DNA of 10,886 nt from an uncultured Chloroflexaceae bacterium (GTDB lineage Bacteria; Chloroflexota; Chloroflexia; Chloroflexales; Chloroflexaceae), in NCBI GenBank assembly GCA_937141995.1, contig CAKZQX010000306.1:1-10886 (forward strand), written 5' to 3'. Both the position numbers and the translations under genes were made by a program. The stretch's first letter is position 1; each line of letters begins with the position of its first letter. Shown piece after piece: positions 4,614-10,886 of this stretch. The notes under the pieces were generated by a model. That model was not told the DNA's origin. It saw only the letters and a list, made by a program, of their open reading frames with translations, and did no database searches.

Positions 4614-7600
4614 CTATACTGTCAGTTCCTGCACATCCGCCTCGATCTGATGTAGCGTAACCCGAACACGCGTCCCGCTCCCCGGCGTTGAACAGATCTC
4701 CAGCGTACCGCCCAGTTGCTCAACCCGCTCGCGCATGCTCTCCATCCCCACACCCGGCATGCTCTCGTCCGGGTCAAACCCCTGCCCATCGTCGGCAATC
4801 TCAACCGTGAGCGGCACGCCCACCGCCTGGATCGTCACTGTAACATTGCCCGCCTGGGCATGCTTCAGCGCATTGTTGAGCGCTTCCTGAATGATGCGGT
4901 AGAGCTGTTCCTCCACCGTAATCGGCAGATCGAGTGTGCCCTCAACCAGAATGCGCCCATTGATCCCCGATCGCCGCTCCACCGCTTCCAGGCGGCGCTG
5001 AATTGCGCCCACCAGCCCCTCCTGCTCCAGCACCGGCAGACGCAACTGGTAGATCAGCAGGCGCATTTCGCGGAGCGCCTGGTTGGCGATACTGCCCAGC
5101 CGCGCAAAATGGGCCACAACCTGGTCAAGCTGTTCCTCTTCGGCCTGCAAGCGCCAGCCCTCGGCCAGCAGCGTCAGGCTGTAGAGCGACTGAGTCACCG
5201 AGTCATGCAGTTCGCGCGCCAGGCGGCCACGCTCCTCGCGTACGGCCGCTTGCCGCACCTGCTGCCGTAGCCGCGCATTCTCAATTGCCAGCGCCGACTG
5301 CGCGGCAAAGGCCACCGCCAGTTTGATCTCCTCGTCCACAAACTGCCGCGATCGGGCATCGTACAATGAAATTGTACCGTAGACCTCACCTTTGATGATC
5401 AGGGGCACCACCAGTGTGGCCCGGAAGCGCCGCCGGATCTCCACCACCAACCGCCGGTAGTCCGCGCCAAGCGCGTCGCGGGCCAGCAATCCATCCAGCA
5501 GGCTGGTCATATCGGCGATGGCGACCGGCTGCCGGCTCAGAATCGCATCATAGCAGATCGTGAGGGTAGCTTCATGGATCAGAATGCCCTGGTAGTCTTC
5601 CTCAAACCCCTCCGCCGCTTCGACGCGGAAGATTTCACCCGTTACGCCATCCGCCGGCTGAAGAAAGCGGTAGATCACCCCGACATCCACGCCAAGCATG
5701 CGGTTTGCCTGGCCGACAATAAAATGCAGAATATCGGCAAGCGAGCGATCTGAGTTAATGACCGCCAGCACATCGCGCAGTCCCTCGGCCACCTGATAGA
5801 GCCGGTGCTGCTCATCCGCAGCCCGCTTCTGCGCGGTGATATCGCGTGCCACGGCGTAAAAGAGGCTCTGATCCGGCCAGAAGGTGTAGCTCCAGGCCAG
5901 CCACTTGTAGGTGCCGTTTTTGCAGCGGTAGCGATTCTCGAAGGAGACCAGATTATGCTGCTTTGGCGCGTTCACGATTACGCTCTCAGTGACGGCCCGG
6001 TCGGCGGGATGCACAAAGTTGATAAACGGCTCGGCCAAAAGTTCCTCGATACTCAGCCCCAGTGTTGTCTCCCATGCCGGGTTGAGCCGCTTGAAATAGC
6101 CATCGGTCCCGGCAATACAGAGCATATCCTGCGAGAGGGTGAAGAACTGGTCGCGCTCTTCTTGGGCACGCTTCAGGTCTGACATATCGGTGACAAAGAA
6201 TGCAACCGCTTCCTCCCCATCGGGCATAATCATCCGGGTGGCATTGTAGAGCAGCGGAAATTCTGATCCGTCGCTGTGCAGGCCGGTGAGGGTGAACTGG
6301 CCGCTCTCCAGGGCTTCGCCCTCCCCATGGCGCATGATGTGATCAATAATCGCCACCCGATCCTGCGGGGCGATATGTTCAACGGTCAGCGTACCCCTGA
6401 CCGCGTCCAGCATGTTGTAACCAAAGATGCGCAGGCAGGCCGGGTTGGCATCCAGGATTACTCCATCGCGCGCGATACCAATGCCAATCGGTGAGCGGTT
6501 GAAGAAGGCGCGAAACTTTTCCTCCTTTAATCGGTCGATCTGGCGTAGCCGCTCGGCGACCAGCCGTTCGCGCTCCAGTTCCTGGCGCTGCCGGGCCAGT
6601 TCCCGTGCCTGAGCACGCGTGCGGGCGCGCACATAGCCGGCGACGAAACCCACCGTCGCCAGGGCGTAGAGGCTGTAGGCCCACCAGGTTTGCCAGGGTG
6701 CCGGCGCGACGCTGATGGCGACGGTCAGCCCCGCCGCGTTCCAGACGCCATCGCTGTTTGCGCCGCGCACCCGCAGGGTGTAGTCGCCGCCATCCAGGTT
6801 GGTGTAGGTGACCGCGCGCCGCGTGCCGGCTGCCACCCAGTCGGCATCAAAGCCCTCCAGTTTGTAGGCATACTGGTTCCGGTCAGGGTGGGCATAGTCC
6901 AGCGCGGCAAACTCAAACGAGATTACGGCATCGCGGTAGGAGAGCGGCAGTTCCGTCAGGGTTGCCGGATCTTGTCCCAGGTTGACCGGCTCGTTCAGCA
7001 GTTCAAACCCGGTCAACACCACCGGGGGCGGGTGCGGATTACTGGTCAGTTGCTGCGGATCGAAGGCGTTAAAGCCGTTGGACCCGCCGAAGAAGAGTTC
7101 GCCGTCGGGCGCGCGGAAACAACTGCCACCGTTGAAGCCATCCCCCTGTAGCCCATCCCGTGCCGTGAAGCGGCGGAGTGTCCCGGTTGCCGGATCGAGC
7201 ACCGCCAGCCCGCGACTGCCGCTCAACCAGATGTTGCCGCTATCGTCAACAACCAGGCAGCGCACCGCATTGGCGGGCAGTCCATCGTTCTCAGTGTAGC
7301 GTTTGAACCGCTTCGTCCCCGGATCAAGCCGGTTTAGCCCGGTTGTTGTGCCCACCCAGATGGTGCCCGCCGCATCGCCCGTGATTGAGAAGACCCGATT
7401 ATCGCTCAGGCTGCCGGGATCGTCCGGGTCGTGCGTGTAGCGCTGAAAGGTCTGGCGGTCCGGGTTGAAGCGGTTGATACCACCGCCCCATGTGCCCACC
7501 CAGAGCGTGCCGGCCGGATCTTCGTAGATGCTCGAGATCTCGCTGTGGCTCAGGCTGGTGGGCTCATCGGGATCATGCCGGTACCGCGTAAAGCGTTCCG

Positions 7601-9104
7601 TTGTCGGGTTGAAGCGGTTGAGCCCCTCCTCGCTGGCAACCCAGAGCGTTCCCCGGCGATCCTGATGAATTGTTGGGATAACATCGTTGCTCAGGCTGGT
7701 GGGATCATCGGGATCGTGTTGGTAGCGGGTGAAACGCTCCGTCGCCGGGTCAAAGCGGTTGAGGCCGCCGCCATAAGTGCCCACCCAGAGCATGCCCGCC
7801 CGATCGCGGTAGAGCGCGTAGACCGTGTCGTGGCTGAGGCTGCGCGGGTCGGTGGGATCGTGGCGATAGGTCGTGATTATGCCCGCGTCCCGGTCGAAGT
7901 AGCTCAGGCCGCCCTCCCAGGTGCCCACCCAGAGGTTGCCGTCCGGCTCGACGGCGAATGCGGCAATATCGCTGTTCGCCAGTCCGCCGGGTTGTTCCGG
8001 GTCGGCCGTGTAGTGGTTAAAGGCACGCGTCCGCGGATTGAAGATGTTAATGCCCGCCGCCGTGCCAATCCAGAGCAGGCCGGTGTGATCTTCGTAGAGC
8101 GTATAGATCGTGTTACTGCTGATGCTGGTGGGGTTGGTCGGGCTGTGCTGGTAGCGGCTAAAGGTTGCGCTTTCCGGGTCAAATCGGTTCAGGCCGGCGG
8201 AGTAGGTGCCCACCCAGAGCGTGCCCGTCTGATCTTCATAGATCGTGGAGACCCAGTTATCGCTCAGGCTGTCCGGGTCGTCCGAGTCGTGCGTGTAGTG
8301 GGTGCTGGTCTGGCGCTCACGATCAAAGCGGTAGAGCCCCTGCTCCGTGCCGATCCAGAGGAAGCCCTGGTGATCCTGGTGCAGCGCATAGACATCGCGC
8401 CCCGGTTCTGCCGGCTCGTAGACGACGGGTGTAAACTGCCGGCTAACCGGATCAAACATATGCAATCCTTCGGAGTTGCCCACCCAGAAGGTGCCCTCCC
8501 GATCGATATACATCAGGCTGCCCTGGGCCTCGGGTGTCACCTTGTAGGCGGAAAAGGTCTGGTTCTCCCGGTTGAAGCGGTTCATCCCGCCCGTGATCGT
8601 ACCAAACCAGAGCGTGCCCCCGGCATCCTCCGCAATATCCGCGACCCAGGGCGCGGCGATGCTCTGCGGATCATCCGGGTCGTGCTGGTAGCGGGTAAAG
8701 GTCTGCGTGTCCCGGTCGAAACGGCTCAGGCCATTGCGCGTGCCCACCCAGAGCGTGCCCTGGCGATCCTCGTACAGCGAACGCACGGCGTTATCCACCA
8801 GCGAGGTCGGGTCAGCGGTATCCAGCTTGTAGACGGTGAAGCTGTACCCATCGTACTTATTCAACCCCTCACCCGTGCCAATCCAGATAAAGCCCTGCCG
8901 ATCCTGTAAGATCGCATAGACCTGGCTCTGGGAGAGCCCCTGCTCCGGGGTCAGGCGCTCAAAGCGCAGCACCGGCTCCTGGGCCGCCGCCGGAACCGGT
9001 TGCCCGCCAACCAGCCAGAAGAGCATGACCAGCAGCCCGATCAGGAGTGTTCGGCCTACCGTCCGGATTGGCGTAGCAGTCGCGCACACGCTGACTTGTG
9101 TCAC
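4614..9104 (-). CDS. Propeller-type sensor histidine kinase (Reg_prop x14, Y_Y_Y, PAS, PAS, GAF, HisKA_3, HATPase)
   Basis: A 1496-aa membrane sensor kinase. Residues about 18-34 are hydrophobic and end in PAAAQ, a signal peptide or signal anchor. Residues about 71-682 carry 14 Reg_prop motifs of the form GTLWVGTxxGLNRFD, spaced roughly 47 residues apart and joined by RYxHDPDDPxSLS linkers; 14 equals two seven-bladed propellers. A Y_Y_Y domain (about 719-800) and a membrane segment (about 803-826) follow, then a coiled coil, two PAS domains (about 865-970 and 985-1090), a GAF domain (about 1100-1270), HisKA_3 with phosphoacceptor His1300 in ELHDSVTQSLYS, and a HATPase with N-box EALNNALKHA, DDGQGF and GVGMESMRERV. 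All catalytic motifs are intact. The propeller half should face outside and bind a ligand; the kinase half is cytoplasmic. The GTG start at 9104 has GAGG (9111-9114) 6 nt upstream. The downstream NarL-type regulator is the likely partner. Confidence 0.96.
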   Translation of the reverse strand: MTQVSVCATATPIRTVGRTLLIGLLVMLFWLVGGQPVPAAAQEPVLRFERLTPEQGLSQSQVYAILQDRQGFIWIGTGEGLNKYDGYSFTVYKLDTADPTSLVDNAVRSLYEDRQGTLWVGTRNGLSRFDRDTQTFTRYQHDPDDPQSIAAPWVADIAEDAGGTLWFGTITGGMNRFNRENQTFSAYKVTPEAQGSLMYIDREGTFWVGNSEGLHMFDPVSRQFTPVVYEPAEPGRDVYALHQDHQGFLWIGTEQGLYRFDRERQTSTHYTHDSDDPDSLSDNWVSTIYEDQTGTLWVGTYSAGLNRFDPESATFSRYQHSPTNPTSISSNTIYTLYEDHTGLLWIGTAAGINIFNPRTRAFNHYTADPEQPGGLANSDIAAFAVEPDGNLWVGTWEGGLSYFDRDAGIITTYRHDPTDPRSLSHDTVYALYRDRAGMLWVGTYGGGLNRFDPATERFTRYQHDPDDPTSLSNDVIPTIHQDRRGTLWVASEEGLNRFNPTTERFTRYRHDPDEPTSLSHSEISSIYEDPAGTLWVGTWGGGINRFNPDRQTFQRYTHDPDDPGSLSDNRVFSITGDAAGTIWVGTTTGLNRLDPGTKRFKRYTENDGLPANAVRCLVVDDSGNIWLSGSRGLAVLDPATGTLRRFTARDGLQGDGFNGGSCFRAPDGELFFGGSNGFNAFDPQQLTSNPHPPPVVLTGFELLNEPVNLGQDPATLTELPLSYRDAVISFEFAALDYAHPDRNQYAYKLEGFDADWVAAGTRRAVTYTNLDGGDYTLRVRGANSDGVWNAAGLTVAISVAPAPWQTWWAYSLYALATVGFVAGYVRARTRAQARELARQRQELERERLVAERLRQIDRLKEEKFRAFFNRSPIGIGIARDGVILDANPACLRIFGYNMLDAVRGTLTVEHIAPQDRVAIIDHIMRHGEGEALESGQFTLTGLHSDGSEFPLLYNATRMIMPDGEEAVAFFVTDMSDLKRAQEERDQFFTLSQDMLCIAGTDGYFKRLNPAWETTLGLSIEELLAEPFINFVHPADRAVTESVIVNAPKQHNLVSFENRYRCKNGTYKWLAWSYTFWPDQSLFYAVARDITAQKRAADEQHRLYQVAEGLRDVLAVINSDRSLADILHFIVGQANRMLGVDVGVIYRFLQPADGVTGEIFRVEAAEGFEEDYQGILIHEATLTICYDAILSRQPVAIADMTSLLDGLLARDALGADYRRLVVEIRRRFRATLVVPLIIKGEVYGTISLYDARSRQFVDEEIKLAVAFAAQSALAIENARLRQQVRQAAVREERGRLARELHDSVTQSLYSLTLLAEGWRLQAEEEQLDQVVAHFARLGSIANQALREMRLLIYQLRLPVLEQEGLVGAIQRRLEAVERRSGINGRILVEGTLDLPITVEEQLYRIIQEALNNALKHAQAGNVTVTIQAVGVPLTVEIADDGQGFDPDESMPGVGMESMRERVEQLGGTLEICSTPGSGTRVRVTLHQIEADVQELTV
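7060..8894 (-). repeat. Tandem propeller-blade coding repeats (14 units)
   Basis: The coding DNA repeats about every 141-150 bp. The plus-strand block GTGCCCACCCAGAG, antisense to the LWVGT core, recurs near 7492, 7771, 7921, 8207 and 8741, and GCTCAGGCTGGTGGG recurs at 7548 and 7689. Similarity at the base level, not only in protein, suggests blade duplication or gene conversion. It also explains the long spurious antisense frame on the plus strand. Confidence 0.85.
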
Positions 9105-9110
9105 ATTTCA

Positions 9111-9114
9111 CCTC
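9111..9114 (-). promoter_or_regulatory. Shine-Dalgarno site of the sensor kinase (GTG start)
   Basis: GAGG on the minus strand lies 6 nt before the GTG at 9104. No in-frame ATG precedes the hydrophobic N-terminal segment, so this site decides the start. Confidence 0.7.
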
Positions 9115-9188
9115 GGTCCTCTGGATCGTCGCGACGGCAGTTGTCGGCCATCCCCGCGCCTGATGCAAACGCCAGGGGCGTACGTTCA

Positions 9189-9218
9189 AGCATACCAGCG
9201 GATGCCACCGTTTGTCGG
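9189..9218 (-). promoter_or_regulatory. Candidate promoter of the sensor kinase
   Basis: On the minus strand CCGACA (9218-9213), an 18-nt spacer and TATGCT (9194-9189) are preceded by TGG, an extended -10. The -35 matches consensus at four of six positions. Placement about 85 nt upstream of the GTG is reasonable. Confidence 0.4.
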
Positions 9219-9232
9219 AGATTAACATTACA

Positions 9233-9312
9233 TAATTTACACGAGTTACGCGGTCAGTTTCAAACCGGGCATTTGCCTGGATGAACGATCCTATTCGCCT
9301 CCGGCAGGGCGG
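9233..9312 (+). repeat. 80-bp dispersed repeat, kinase-upstream copy
   Basis: Partner of 4291-4370 (about 75% identity, ungapped, same orientation). Its right end, 9294-9312 (TTCGCCTCCGGCAGGGCGG), is the 19-nt motif in the form exactly complementary to 669-687. Translating either copy on the minus strand gives similar peptides (PPCRRRIG-type), a by-product of the DNA repeat. Confidence 0.65.
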
Positions 9313-9324
9313 AAGATTCCACCG

Positions 9325-9367
9325 TTTTAACAAAAATGTTGCTCACAGAGCAACATTTTTGTTAAAA
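9325..9367. terminator. Bidirectional intrinsic terminator (43-nt palindrome)
   Basis: A perfect 20-bp stem (9325-9344 with 9348-9367) closes on a 3-nt ACA loop. The inner core GTTGCTC/GAGCAAC is followed on either strand by ATTTTTGTT, a T-rich tail paired to the matching A-tract, the classic bidirectional design. It lies 92 nt past the stop of the nitroreductase-like gene, whose transcript it should end, and isolates the kinase promoter. Confidence 0.88.
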
Positions 9368-9458
9368 GAAAAAACAGTACCATGCTGCCGCAGGCGATTC
9401 CGGCTTCTATCGGGCAAACTCACGGTTGCATGGCAACGGTGTAATTTACATGTATTCT

Positions 9459-9941
9459 TTAGCGGCGCTGCAGCGCGACCAGCGGCACTGCCTGTGCCAG
9501 TTGCCGGCAGTCGTCCTCACCCCCGGCAACTGGCCGGCCCAGCATTATGCGGGCGAGGTTACGAAAGGCAACCGGATGCTGTTCGGCATAGCGTAACAAC
9601 TCCGCTGTCGCTTCCTCCGCGCCGAGTATAACCGGCGTCGCTTCGAAGCGCTGTTGTCCCGTATCGACCAGCACATGCGGCGTCTGCTGAATATTGCGGA
9701 ACCAGTCGGACTGCCGGCCCCAGCCGGAGGCGATGATGTAGGTACCGGTTGCGGGATCGGCGCGTAACACCTCGAGTACCACATAGCGCAACTGGCGGCT
9801 CTTGCGCCCGATATGCACCAGTAGTAGAAAGCGGTTGCCCATGAGCCGGCCTAGCCGCAGCCGGTACAGCCAGATTGGCATACGCATAAACCAGCGTAAC
9901 GGACCGCGCGGCCCATGTTGACGAGCAGTTCCAGCCGGCAT
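9459..9941 (-). CDS. Deazaflavin (F420)-dependent nitroreductase-family protein
   Basis: A 160-aa protein of the Ddn/F420H2-dependent quinone or nitro reductase family (split-barrel fold, usually about 140-150 aa). Diagnostic segments are VHIGRKSRQLRYVVLEV (GRKS at 45-48), the strand TYIIASGWGRQSDWFRN (67-83) and a following NIQQTP with the V-x-V-x2-G-x2-R/F strand. Family members bind F420 through the GRKS and W-rich segments and reduce quinones or nitro compounds; the substrate here is unknown. In Ddn-type proteins Gly commonly follows GRKS; here Arg49 does. The frame is open to 10046, but ATG 9941 is preferred: AGGA (9949-9952) lies 7 nt upstream and the extra 35 residues do not resemble the family. 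No signal peptide is evident. The 3' side has a strong terminator. Confidence 0.88.
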   Translation of the reverse strand: MPAGTARQHGPRGPLRWFMRMPIWLYRLRLGRLMGNRFLLLVHIGRKSRQLRYVVLEVLRADPATGTYIIASGWGRQSDWFRNIQQTPHVLVDTGQQRFEATPVILGAEEATAELLRYAEQHPVAFRNLARIMLGRPVAGGEDDCRQLAQAVPLVALQRR

Positions 9942-9965
9942 CAGTTCATCCTTTGCATTTACGCT

Positions 9966-10003
9966 GCTACCATAGCATGCCGTTGCCGGCGTGCTATGGT
10001 AGC
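9966..10003. other. Long hairpin upstream of the nitroreductase-like gene
   Basis: GCTACCATAGCA (9966-9977) and TGCTATGGTAGC (9992-10003) pair perfectly; the stem continues inward as a T.G wobble and GCCG/CGGC to a TTGC loop, about 17 pairs. It lies 24 nt upstream of the start codon with no T-run. Possible roles are a 5'-leader structure, an operator or a REP-like element. Confidence 0.65.
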
Positions 10004-10025
10004 GACGAGAGCAGGTCGTCACTGG

Positions 10026-10053
10026 TTGCACAATCCGCCCACACAACTATAAT
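10026..10053 (+). promoter_or_regulatory. Sigma-70-type promoter, probably for the SEDS gene
   Basis: TTGCAC (10026-10031), a 16-nt spacer and a perfect TATAAT (10048-10053). Transcription would start near 10060, leaving a leader of about 290 nt. No other good plus-strand promoter is seen nearer the start codon. Confidence 0.62.
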
Positions 10054-10347
10054 ATCCAGGCTGGCTTCTTCGCCCGCGCTGTTGCCCTGCGTTGTGGCAT
10101 ACTCACTGGCCCGTTGCCAACCGGGGCATTTCGCGCATAACTGTACAGCAACCAGAACCAATGCGCAACCCTGACACAAGCACCAGCGTGACTATCTCAC
10201 CCAGCGCAACCGCGTCTCGCGCTGTGCCGGCCGCACCATCGGGGGACAGGCAACCTGTGCGGCATTCCTCTGCCTGGAACAGCAACCACTCTGGTCTACG
10301 CTGCCACCTGGAAGCAGCGCTACCCGGGAGAAAGGACACTGCCGACT

Positions 10348-10886
10348 ATGCTTAAAACCGTTACGCAGCGCATTGCCGGGCGTACCCGGGAACTTGAACT
10401 GCTGATGACCGCCTGCCTGGTGCTGGTTATCGGCCTGGGGACGCTCATCCTGGGGGCGGGCGGGGTCGTGCGCCTGGCCGATCTGGTCATTGTCACGACC
10501 TTTATCGGGCTGTTCCTGGGGTTGAGTCTGGCGCTGGCCGTGCGCGGCTGGGGTGAGGGTCAGGTGATCCTACCGCTTGCCGCGCTGCTCGCCGGGGTGG
10601 GCATGGTGATGGCCCGGCGGCTTGAGCCGGATCTGCTGGCGCGCTATGGTGATATGTATGGCAGTATTGCGCTCAAGCAGGTGATCTGGGTGTTTGGCGG
10701 GGTCGCGGTGCTGGCGCTGGTGAGCTTTTTTCCCTGGCGTATGCGCTGGCTGAAACACTACCGCTACACCTGGCTGCTGCTAGGGCTGCTGCTGGTGGGC
10801 ATTACGGCGCTGTTCGGCGTCGAGCGCAACGGTGCGCGGCTCTGGCTAAACCTGGGCTTCTTCCAGTTGCAGCCGGTTGAGTTGCT
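10348..10886 (+). CDS. FtsW/RodA-family (SEDS) peptidoglycan glycosyltransferase, 5' part
   Basis: The first 179 codons are open to the window edge, so the gene is cut at its 3' end. After a short basic start (MLKTVTQRIAGRTRELE) come hydrophobic helices: ACLVLVIGLGTLIL, VIVTTFIGLFLGLSLALAV, ILPLAALLAGVGMVMA, QVIWVFGGVAVLALVSFF and WLLLGLLLVGITALF. The signature GARLWLNLGFFQLQPVEL (162-179) corresponds to the SEDS family loop usually read as GAxRWxxxG...QPSE; Val177 replaces the common Ser. SEDS proteins polymerise lipid II in the membrane for division (FtsW) or elongation (RodA); the visible part does not separate the two, so no symbol is given. The full protein should be about 370-450 aa. 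The ATG is preceded by AAAGGA (10331-10336), a rather distant site (11 nt). Confidence 0.9.
   Translation, partial: MLKTVTQRIAGRTRELELLMTACLVLVIGLGTLILGAGGVVRLADLVIVTTFIGLFLGLSLALAVRGWGEGQVILPLAALLAGVGMVMARRLEPDLLARYGDMYGSIALKQVIWVFGGVAVLALVSFFPWRMRWLKHYRYTWLLLGLLLVGITALFGVERNGARLWLNLGFFQLQPVEL

Larger units (their letters stand above)
9105..9458. other. Gene-free region between nitroreductase-like gene and kinase
   Basis: These 354 bases hold a candidate kinase promoter (9189-9218), the second 80-bp repeat copy (9233-9312), a 43-nt palindromic terminator (9325-9367), and about 90 bases (9368-9458) with only a weak GTTGC-ATG-GCAAC hairpin at 9425-9437. Confidence 0.75.
9942..10347. other. 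Gene-free divergent region between nitroreductase-like and SEDS genes
   Basis: These 406 bases contain the hairpin at 9966-10003, a plus-strand promoter (10026-10053) and about 290 bases of presumed leader before the SEDS start. A plus-strand frame (10092-10355) ends across the SEDS ATG but looks non-coding. I see no convincing minus-strand promoter for the nitroreductase-like gene. Confidence 0.65.

Noticed and set aside
7431..8909. 492-residue open frame on the plus strand
   Set aside because: It lies fully antisense to the propeller coding repeats; its repeated peptide pattern mirrors the blade repeat, and no ribosome-binding site or family resemblance is seen.
9942..10046. 35-residue N-terminal extension of the nitroreductase-like protein
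   Set aside because: It would translate the hairpin at 9966-10003, lacks family similarity, and the internal ATG at 9941 has a good Shine-Dalgarno.
10092..10355. 87-residue plus-strand frame overlapping the SEDS start codon
   Set aside because: The overlap resembles translational coupling, but the composition is low-complexity S/T/A/R-rich without a domain. It may be a leader peptide at most.

Overview
The window is a GC-rich bacterial chromosome segment. A Chloroflexota (Chloroflexus/Roseiflexus-like) origin is an inference from gene mix: an F420/deazaflavin-dependent nitroreductase-type protein, a propeller-type sensor kinase with a NarL-family regulator, a CrtU-like carotenoid-desaturase-family flavoprotein and abundant REP-like intergenic repeats. 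No database search supports the assignment. Almost everything is on the minus strand; only the SEDS gene entering at the right end is on the plus strand.

Layout, left to right. (1) 74-574(-): small membrane-anchored cupredoxin-like protein. (2) 752-2356(-): FAD-dependent oxidoreductase of the phytoene-desaturase/amine-oxidase superfamily. Its GTG start lies 36 nt downstream of (3) a tRNA with a CAT anticodon at 2393-2467(-), which has a near-consensus sigma-70 promoter; no terminator is visible between tRNA and flavoprotein, so they look like one tRNA-mRNA transcription unit. (4) 2530-2964(-): single-domain globin, with a 4-copy heptamer repeat just upstream of its start. (5) 2965-3585: about 620 bases without a gene, carrying REP-like hairpins, a 51-bp tandem duplication and an inverted copy. 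(6) 3586-4248(-): NarL/FixJ response regulator. (7) 4249-4613: gene-free spacer full of degenerate repeats. (8) 4614-9104(-): 1496-aa sensor histidine kinase with 14 propeller-blade motifs, a Y_Y_Y domain, a membrane segment, PAS, PAS, GAF, HisKA_3 and HATPase. (9) 9105-9458: gene-free, with another repeat copy and a 43-nt bidirectional terminator. (10) 9459-9941(-): deazaflavin-dependent nitroreductase-family protein. (11) 10348-10886(+): 5' part of a FtsW/RodA-family (SEDS) gene, preceded by a good promoter and a leader of about 290 nt.

The clearest functional unit is kinase plus regulator: an extracytoplasmic double propeller should sense a ligand, signal through Y_Y_Y/TM/PAS/GAF to the conserved His1300, and pass phosphate to Asp57 of the regulator, which binds DNA through a LuxR-type helix-turn-helix. 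The ligand and targets are not visible.

The least ordinary features are non-coding: a 19-nt GC-rich motif in four places and both orientations, an 80-bp diverged direct repeat flanking the kinase gene, a phased 9-nt TTCG repeat, the REP-like cluster, and the tRNA-flavoprotein arrangement. I see no CRISPR array, transposase, phage gene or defence system, and no convincing wholly new multi-gene system.
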